From Lactifluus volemus (lineage: Eukaryota > Basidiomycota > Agaricomycetes > Russulales > Russulaceae): a stretch of DNA of 64,000 bases. The stretch spans positions 186,001 through 250,000 of the forward strand of contig WTXI01000044.1 of the NCBI GenBank assembly GCA_022376515.1. The letters run 5' to 3'. Below, piece after piece: positions 57,990 through 64,000 of the stretch. Position 1 is the first letter of the stretch, and each line of letters starts with the position of its first letter. A model generated the notes under the pieces. It was not told the DNA's origin. It saw nothing but the letters and a program-made list of their open reading frames with translations, and made no database searches. The translations under genes were made by a program, and so were the position numbers.

Positions 57990-59068
57990 GGTTCCGTGCT
58001 GGCTGCGGAGGCTTCTTTCGCTACTACGCGCTTGGGCGCGTTTTCCAAGTGTTCGTCCTTCCCTTCTTCTTGGGGCAGACCCTGGCCATGTGTCCGGTTT
58101 CTTTGCAGAAGAAGCAAGCCCCTTTCTTCATGAGGTTGTCCTTTTCTGCGTCTGTCATGGCGTTGACCTGGACATTGTCTACGTCCATGGCATCAGAGCG
58201 TCGGTCCTTCTGCCTATTCTTGGCACGTTCCTGCCAGGTGCGCTGCCATCTTTGCTTTCTTTGTACTTTTTGACGCGCTCCTGGAATCCGTGCGCGCCCC
58301 ACTCTGCCCATTTGGCTTGTTCGGCTCTGGCTGCCTCCGCCCATTGCTGGAAGGTGCGCGGAGCCGGGTTAATATGGTAGAGGGCGTTGTGTAGTGCGGA
58401 TTGGAGTCCTTGTCGAAACATGATGATGGTTCCCTTGTCCTGAAGGCTTCTGTTTGCCTTCCTGGCAAGTTCCGTGAAGTCGCTGATGTAGGTGTCCAGT
58501 TCTCCTCCTTTCATCTGAAGGTTGGAAAGGTTCTTCTCCGCGTTCTGTTCTGCTGCTGTGTCCTGAAATGCGCTCCTGAATTCATCTGCGAAAGTGTCCC
58601 ACAGCCATTGGTTGTCATAACCGACTGGGTTCACGTTTCGCGTTGTGACATTATGGAGCCATTGGACCTGGGTCCTGTTCCAGTTGGCGACCTTGGGTCC
58701 TTTGATGTATGACAGACAGTTGGCGACCCTTTGGTAAGGGAGGGCGAAGGCATAGTTGAAGGTATTGTTAAGGCAGAAGAGGTTCCATTCGTCCATGAAG
58801 TCATCCGCCTTCTGTCTATCTCCATCAAAGATGGTGGGTGGTCGTCCAGTAGGTGCTCCCATGAGGTAACCTGGTCCCGGCATTGGTCCTTGTGGTAGTC
58901 CGCCTCCTGGGGGTCCTCCTCCTGGTGGTCCAGCCGGGGGCCAGCCTGGGGGTCCTCCTCCATGAGGCGGGCCTTGAGGCGGTCCTTGTGGCGGACCTTG
59001 AGGTGGACCTTGAGGTGGGCCTGGGGGCGGTGCTCCTCCTTGGTTAAGCACCCAACCTTGCAATAGTC
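57990..59068 (-). pseudogene. gag: element B Gag core, split by insertion
   Basis: The frame 59063-58179 starts inside Gag (QGWVLNQGGAPPPG), followed by PPQG repeats, Gly/Pro-rich sequence and the capsid region (FDGDRQKADDFMDEWNLFCL, FADEFRSAFQDTAAEQNAE, LDTYISDFTELARKANRS). The nucleocapsid part is in the next frame (58344-58024) with CFFCKETGHMARVC, a CCHC knuckle. The true N-terminus lies on the other side of elements C and D (61826-61902 and 63768 onward). The ORF's first Met is therefore not the original start. Confidence 0.85.
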
Positions 59069-59220
59069 CTGGCTAAATTAGTATACTAAAATATAGCAAA
59101 AGTACAAAAGTACTTTGAATTCAGCCCAGCAATTACTGGTACTACTTTCTACAGTACCTACTGTTAAAGCTAATTAATTATGGCCAGTATAATTAGTCAT
59201 AGCTAGTATACTTTTTATAT
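59069..59220 (+). repeat. element C left inverted arm
   Basis: Shares words such as AAAAGTACAAAAGTACTTTG, AATTCAGCCCAGCAATTACT and GTATAATTAGTCATA with the reverse complement of 61680-61825, in the same order. The end base is approximate. Confidence 0.85.
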
Positions 59221-60393
59221 AGCTGGTGCTGCTTATTTTTCTGCACATTAATTAGACACAGCAAAACCAGCTTACTATTAGTACACTTCAGTACGGTAAT
59301 AGCTACAACTAAAATAATACACATTAACTAGATACAGTAACTATTTGACTATTAGTGTACTTTGTATAGCCATAGCTGTTATAACATATAGCATGTTAAC
59401 TAGAACACAGTAACTAATTATCTACTAGTACACATTGGTACAGCTATAGCCACTAGTAAATTATGTCACATTAATCAGAACACAGTAACTGATTAACTAC
59501 TAGTAAACTTTAGCACAGCTACTACTATTACTAAACTACTGTAAGTTAACTAGACACAGTAACTAATTTACTGCTGGTTCACTTTAGCACAGCCACTATA
59601 GCTGCCACCAAACAGATATAAGTTAACTAAAGGCAGTAACTGGTTTACCACTAGTTCACTTAAAAGACAGCTATAGCTACTAGTAAGTTATAGCAGGTTA
59701 ACTATATGCAGCAACTAGATGACCACTAGTTCACTTTGGCACAGCTATAGCTACAGCTAAGCTGACATAAATTAACTAGATGCATTAGCTAATGTACTCT
59801 TAGTACACTTTAATATAGCTATAGCTGCTAAATAAATTTGAGCCCATTAACTAAAGGTAGCAACTGGTTTACCACTAGTTTACTTGAAGGCAGCTATAGC
59901 TACCAGTGAGTTATAGCATAATAACTAGATGCAGCTGCTGGTTTACTTGCAGTTTACTTTTTATAGCTACAGCTGTTAGTAAATTATAGTGAGTTAATTA
60001 GAACATAGCAACTGGTTTACCCCTGGTCTACTATAGCATAGCTATAGTTGCTACTAAACTACTATTATGAATTAACTATTAGCAGTAACTAGTTTGCCAC
60101 TAGTTCACTTTAGTACAGCTTCAGCTCCAGCCAAGCTAACATAAATTAACAAAGTGCAGCAACTAGTTTACCTTTTAGTACACTTTGGTATAGCTACAGC
60201 TGTAAATAAATTATAGTAAGGTAATGAGAAAGTAGCAATGAATTAGTCAAAAGGGAGGGCCATCATCTAAACCTGTCATATCTATATCTTCTTTATCTAT
60301 ATTAACCACTTTCTTAGGCACTACTACCCCTGGTTCTATAATATATAATTTTGGCCAATTACCAATTGATAGTGAATTGGTCTTATGATACAA

Positions 60394-60628
60394 AAGCTAC
60401 TGCTTAACAAGTCCTCTGCCATTTGCTACTGAACTCTTGCCTGCTTTGTAGCATAAGCAACAAGTTCTACATCAAGAGTCTCAGTAGTTCTAAGTTTACC
60501 CTGTGCCATCCACCCATGAGATTTCCACTTAAAATACCACACACACTATGTCTCCTCAGCTGTTAGTGTGATTTCTTCTGCCCAGTGTTTTGCACATGCT
60601 TGTAGCTTAGCCTATTCAACTTGAAGAT
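60394..60628 (-). pseudogene. possible KDZ-transposase C-terminal remnant
   Basis: On the minus strand one frame reads, with about three stops, AKLQACAKHWAEEITL, FKWKSHGW, TTETLDVELVAYATKQARVQ and QMAEDLLS. The order of a W-x-EE helix, a (F/L)-x-WK-x-x-W motif and an AYA-x-(K/R)-QA helix resembles the C-terminal end of KDZ (Kyakuja/Dileera/Zisupton) transposases, abundant in mushroom genomes. Similarity is from memory and the piece is short and broken. It sits at the centre of element C, where a parent transposase gene would be. Confidence 0.45.
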
Positions 60629-61679
60629 CCAAATAGAGAGAACTTGGTTAAAAAATTAAGATGTACCAGTAGTGAAAAACACAAATGCTCATTAATCTAG
60701 ACATGTTGCTACATCTTTAACTAGATCGCAGTAATTAAATTTCTACTAGTACACATTTGTTCAGTTTTAGCTGCTAGTAAATTACACTATGTTAACTAGA
60801 TTACAGTAACTAAAGCTCTACTAGTACACTTAAGTACAGTTATAGCTGCTAGTAAATTGCACTACATTAACTAGATCACAGCAACAGATGTACATACTAC
60901 TAGTACACTTTAGTACAGTTATAGCTGCTAGTAAATTATGTCATATTAACTAGATTACAGTAACAAAATTTCTACTTATACACTTTATTCCAGTTCTAGC
61001 TACCACTGATTTATACTACATTAACTAGACACAGCAACAGATTTACTACTAGTACACTTTAGTATAGTAGTAGCTACTACTAGTTAATACCACATTAACT
61101 AGATCACAGCAATTAAATTTCTACTAGTACACATTTGTTCAAGTAGCAGCTACAGTATAACAGTACTAAAGTGTACTAGTAGTAAATCTGTTACTGTGAT
61201 CTAGTTAATGTAGTGCAATTTACTAGCAGCAATAACTGTACTTAGGTGTACTAGTAGAGCTTTAGTTACTGTAATCTAGTTAATGTGGTGTAATTTACTA
61301 GTAGCTAAAACTGTACTAAAGTATACTAGTAGTAAATCTGTTGCTGTATCTAGTTAATGTAGTATAAACCAGTAGTAGCTAGAACTGTACTAAAGTATAC
61401 TAGAAGAAGTTTTAATGCTGTAATCTAGTTAATGTGATGTAATTTACTAGTAACTAAAGCTGTACTAAAGTGTACTAGTAGTAAATCAGTTGCTATATCT
61501 AATTAACTCATAATAGTTTAGCATCAGCTATAGCTATACTAAAGTAAACATGTTGCTGTGTTTAGTTAATAGGTCGAAATTTTGTTATAGCTATAACTGC
61601 ACTAAAGTGTACTAAACAGTAACCTGGTTTAGCTATGTTTAGTTAATGTGACAGGAAAAATGAGCAGTACTAGCTATAT

Positions 61680-61825
61680 AGAAGTATACTAGTTATGACT
61701 AATTATACTGGTTATAATTAACTAGCTTCAACAGTAGGTGCTGTAGAAAGTAGTACCAGTAATTGCTGGGCTGAATTCAAAGTACTTTTGTACTTTTACT
61801 GTATATATTGTACTAATTTAGCCAG
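61680..61825 (-). repeat. element C right inverted arm
   Basis: Reverse complement of the left arm; ends TAATTTAGCCAG at 61825. Interior limit approximate. Confidence 0.85.
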
Positions 61826-61902
61826 TACCACTGAACCTTGATCTGCAATCGGAGGGAGTGGTCCCCCTCCTCTTATTGCTAGGTTGGCCATGGCCGTTGG
61901 TG
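61826..61902 (-). pseudogene. gag: element B Gag fragment between insertions
   Basis: On the minus strand it reads DEAPTAMANLAI, then Gly/Pro-rich sequence to PPIADQGSVV, and joins in order to QGWVLNQG at 59063 once element C is removed. Element D inserted at its other end, in CTTCG (61903-61907). Confidence 0.75.
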
Positions 61903-61907
61903 CTTCG

Positions 61908-62158
61908 TCTTGCGGGAAATTCGAACTCAGACGCTCGGACGCGAAATGGGTAAGAGAGCTTAATTTATTGGTCCGCTACACAACGACTATTTATACATCC
62001 AAGGCTAGTGTGTGGGACTGTATGTACTTGTAGTGTAGGTACAAACTGTCTACGTAGTTTGGCTAGTCTATGATGCAATGAGGGTGGATGGAATATGAAC
62101 ATGGTGGATGACGAGCTAAGGTTTAAACTCAGCTGATGTCGGAGAGCTAACACTAACA
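61908..62158 (-). repeat. element D 3' LTR
   Basis: 251 bp; coding-strand ends are TGTTAG and GCAAGA. The 5-bp duplication fits only if the LTR includes the terminal AGA. It reads identical to 63517-63767. Confidence 0.9.
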
Positions 62159-62212
62159 CCCCCCTTCAGCCTGGGTGGCTAAGTCGGTATAGACGATGCT
62201 GCCGGGGTGACG

Positions 62213-63445
62213 TTAGAAAAGATGAATTGGTGACTCATCATCAGATTCAGGTAGCAGAGCTAGTCGAGCTGTGGCCTGAGCGGGAGTGGAAGTGGAAGTG
62301 GAAGCGGCGCTCGGGTTGGAAGCGGCGAGCGTTGAGTTGGTTTGTGTGACTGCGGGGGCGCTGCCGTTGGACTCCAAGGCGCGTTTGAGTTTGCGGCATT
62401 CGGAAGTATCATGCCCGTTGATGTTGCAGTGCGTGCAGCGTTTCGAGGGGTCGCGCTGGCGGTTTCTGTCTGCGTCGCTCCTCTTGACATCCTTGGACTT
62501 GTGTTTTGCGTAAAAAGCGGTGGCGGTATCACCGAACTCGAAAATACGGCGCTGTTCATCGGCAAGGATACGGGATTTGACGTTGTGAGAAGAGAGGTCC
62601 GCGCTGCTGAGATTGAAAAGAACGGTCTTGAGAATTTCGTACGAGCTAGGGAGCGCAATCGAGATGCCGATCGCGATCTGTTTGTCATGAAAGGGGAGGC
62701 CGAGTCGAGCCATGGTGCGGCCAGCCTCGATGATGTTGTTGATTTGAGGTTCAAGGGGATCGCCCTCGGTGAACTGTGTGTGGAATATTTTTTGAGTGAG
62801 TTGAGCAACCTTGATGTCCCCCGTGCCTTCGTAGCGAGCGCGCAACTTGTCCCAGCAATCCTTGGCGGATATGGCGTCGAAGACTTCGCGAAGAGGTTCC
62901 CCAGAGAGTCCGAAAACAATTAGCCCCCATGCGGAATCGTTCTTGCGGGCCCAGGCAGCGGCGCCATCAGGATCGAGAAGGGGGTCCGGAGAAGCAACTT
63001 CAATCGCGTCAAGTAGGCCATAAATGCGGAGAGCAAGCTTGGTTTGGTACTGCCAGGCAAGGTAATTGCTTCCTTCTTGATCGAGAGGAGGAATGTCGAA
63101 ACGAGGAGTAGAGAGCGGCGTGATTGCTGGAAGAGGGTGACCGGGTGGCGCAAAAGGAGCGTGTTGAGCCGGAGCATGTTGTGCCGGAGCGTGTTGTGCT
63201 GGATGACCAGGCTGTTGTGTAGGCTGTGCTTGTGTTGCTGGCAGTGCAGACTGCGCTGCCATCGCGGACTGTGCGTTTGTAGCAGGGAGTGTGTGCGGAA
63301 CGGAGGGAGCTGCCCGAGCAGAGGAAGCGGCTGCCGAGGGTGAAGCGTCTCTTGCTGGGTTAGGATCTCTAGAGGGACCAGCAGAACCAGAACCAGAAGG
63401 GCCTGCAGCTCCAGAGTCAGAGGCAGCAGCGTTGCGTCGAGACAT
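62213..63445 (-). CDS. gag: element D Gag (copia-type, UBN2 family)
   Basis: 410 codons, intact. The N-terminus is Ala/Ser/Gly-rich, then contains QHAPAQHAPAQHAP repeats and a Pro-rich part. The copia-type Gag domain follows near residues 115-300 (YLAWQYQTKLALRIYGLLDAI, AWGLIVFGLSGEPL, CWDKLRARYEGTG, LTQKIFHTQFTEGD, MARLGLPFHDKQIAI). A CX2CX4HX4C knuckle (CTHCNINGHDTSEC) is near 343-356, followed by a Ser/Thr-rich tail that ends in ESDDESPIHLF instead of running into a protease. It packages RNA in virus-like particles. Its intactness in a pol-less element suggests selection for Gag or a very recent origin. Confidence 0.93.
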   Translation of the reverse strand: MSRRNAAASDSGAAGPSGSGSAGPSRDPNPARDASPSAAASSARAAPSVPHTLPATNAQSAMAAQSALPATQAQPTQQPGHPAQHAPAQHAPAQHAPFAPPGHPLPAITPLSTPRFDIPPLDQEGSNYLAWQYQTKLALRIYGLLDAIEVASPDPLLDPDGAAAWARKNDSAWGLIVFGLSGEPLREVFDAISAKDCWDKLRARYEGTGDIKVAQLTQKIFHTQFTEGDPLEPQINNIIEAGRTMARLGLPFHDKQIAIGISIALPSSYEILKTVLFNLSSADLSSHNVKSRILADEQRRIFEFGDTATAFYAKHKSKDVKRSDADRNRQRDPSKRCTHCNINGHDTSECRKLKRALESNGSAPAVTQTNSTLAASNPSAASTSTSTPAQATARLALLPESDDESPIHLF

Positions 63446-63516
63446 GCGATGATGAGAGCGAGTAACGGGAACCAGAGTGGATAAGCGGGTAGGGCTAAAG
63501 CCCAGGTCTCATAATC

Positions 63517-63767
63517 TCTTGCGGGAAATTCGAACTCAGACGCTCGGACGCGAAATGGGTAAGAGAGCTTAATTTATTGGTCCGCTACACAACGACTATT
63601 TATACATCCAAGGCTAGTGTGTGGGACTGTATGTACTTGTAGTGTAGGTACAAACTGTCTACGTAGTTTGGCTAGTCTATGATGCAATGAGGGTGGATGG
63701 AATATGAACATGGTGGATGACGAGCTAAGGTTTAAACTCAGCTGATGTCGGAGAGCTAACACTAACA
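63517..63767 (-). repeat. element D 5' LTR with TATA box and poly-A signal
   Basis: 251 bp, reads identical to the left LTR. On the coding strand it holds TATAAATAG (plus strand 63596-63604) and downstream AATAAA near 63571-63578, the expected promoter and poly-A signals. Confidence 0.9.
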
Positions 63768-64000
63768 CTTCGGTCATGGTTGCCCTGACTTGTATCGGTT
63801 CTGGTTCTATCGTGATGGCGTCTACTTGCTCTGCCAGGTGGGTCATCGGAGTGTTTGCTGGTGGTTCTTGGTAGGAGTGGGTGGATAAGGGAGTTGTCGG
63901 TTCCGGTTCCCCTGTGCTCCCGTCGTCTTCACTGTCCTCTCTTATCGCATTGAGAGCGCGGTTGTTTGGGTGTTGGGTGTCGTCCTCGCGCCACCATCCT
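63768..64000 (-). pseudogene. gag: element B Gag N-terminal part, runs off the window
   Basis: On the minus strand it reads an acidic, disordered sequence (ALNAIREDSEDDGSTGEP, THSYQEPPANTPMTHLAEQV, VRATMTE) that ends at the element D insertion. The start codon and 5' LTR of element B should lie right of position 64000. Confidence 0.75.

Larger units (their letters stand above)
59069..61825. mobile_element. element C: large inverted-repeat (foldback) transposon
   Basis: 2757 bp bounded by CTGGCTAAATTAGTA and its reverse complement. The outer arms (about 59069-59220 and 61680-61825) match over roughly 145 bp with few changes. Inside, both flanks are arrays of 60-120-bp repeats built of words such as TTAACTAGA, CAGTAACTA, TACTAGTACAC and ACAGCTATAGCT, in opposite orientation left and right, so most of the element folds on itself. 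The centre (about 60240-60680) is non-repetitive and may hold a transposase remnant. It splits element B's gag. A target-site duplication could not be fixed. Confidence 0.82.
61908..63767 (-). mobile_element. element D: gag-only copia-like retrotransposon
   Basis: 1860 bp with 251-bp LTRs (61908-62158 and 63517-63767) that read identical by eye, and a perfect 5-bp target-site duplication CTTCG (61903-61907 and 63768-63772). The only gene is one Gag frame on the minus strand; there is no protease, integrase or reverse transcriptase. A purine tract (GAAGGGGGG on the coding strand, 62159-62167) abuts the 3' LTR. Next to the 5' LTR the coding strand holds TTATGAG, which could pair with the anticodon loop of initiator tRNA, as in copia priming. 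It fits the TR-GAG class of non-autonomous elements and must borrow pol from a related copia element. Identical LTRs imply a very recent insertion. Confidence 0.9.
52586..64000 (-). mobile_element. element B: decayed Ty3/gypsy chromovirus, incomplete
   Basis: Minus-strand element whose 3' LTR is 52586-53030 and whose 5' end lies outside the window. Coding-strand order: Gag N-terminal part (63768 to window end), element D insertion, Gag piece (61826-61902), element C insertion, Gag core (59068 to about 58250), zinc knuckle, protease, reverse transcriptase, RNase H, integrase, chromodomain, C-terminal knuckle frame. Pol switches frame many times through apparent single-base losses, so it is not autonomous now. 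It is inserted in a family-A LTR; the left flank is CCTTG, and the right duplication cannot be checked here. It is related to element A but clearly a separate family. Confidence 0.92.

Noticed and set aside
58970..59040. short periodic repeat mistaken for a CRISPR-like array
   Set aside because: It is the PPQG coding repeat of element B Gag with no spacers; CRISPR is not expected in fungi.
61965..62159. 64-codon frame found twice (also at 63574)
   Set aside because: Lies within the LTRs of element D.

Overview
The window looks like a chromosome segment from a basidiomycete fungus, most likely an Agaricomycete. The host genes are cut into many small exons by GT-AG introns of roughly 40-85 nt. 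Several host proteins belong to families I know mainly from mushrooms: a DUF6593 protein, a secreted 'glycopeptide' protein, a basidiomycete-type Zn2Cys6 factor, and a signal-peptide protein with the GPWEGR-AFVLG membrane motif. Gene models below were built by joining open frames across GT/AG sites where the phase fits; boundaries that do not fit cleanly are stated. No tRNA, rRNA or CRISPR array was recognised.

Region 1 (1-40745, host genes). In order: a LAMTOR1/Ego1-like small protein (265-1013, -); a Zn2Cys6 transcription factor with about 11 exons (2785-6410, +); a four-exon DUF6593 gene (9084-9829, -); a divergent pair of an MMtag-domain gene (12554-13463, -) and a PWWP-domain gene (13713-15169, +); a secreted glycopeptide-like gene with a 75-bp tandem repeat (17566-18982, +); a Ser/Pro-rich gene (23372-24806, -); an Arg/Asp-rich gene (29182-31727, -); a signal-peptide membrane protein (32321-33164, -); the ER SNARE USE1 (33389-34454, -); the G-patch/R3H splicing cofactor SQS1 (34963-37829, +); and a TRAPP subunit Trs65-like gene (37867-40745, +). 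From 29 kb on the genes are dense. Before that, several 2-4 kb gaps contain only weak relic-like reading frames. Membrane trafficking (USE1, Trs65-like, LAMTOR1-like) and RNA/chromatin functions (SQS1, PWWP, MMtag) dominate the recognisable genes.

Region 2 (40746-64000, nested transposons). A solo LTR of family B (TSD CATAG) is split by a full-length Ty3/gypsy chromovirus, element A (41078-48752, minus-strand coding, 608-bp LTRs with about two differences, TSD CAGGA). To the right, an older inverted family-A LTR (50012-52585) is split by a TIR element, E (50318-52525), that carries a piece of an MCM4 replication-helicase gene. The same LTR is interrupted by a decayed chromovirus of family B (52586 to beyond the window end). 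Element B's gag is in turn split by a 2.8-kb inverted-repeat element, C (59069-61825), with a possible KDZ-transposase remnant, and by a compact gag-only copia-like element, D (61908-63767), whose two LTRs read identical.

The most notable points are the apparent self-priming site of element A (12 nt next to its 5' LTR match the predicted mRNA 5' end, as in Tf1), the CCHC knuckle modules after the chromodomain in both gypsy families, the gag-only element D, the MCM4 capture by element E, and the reciprocal nesting of families A and B.
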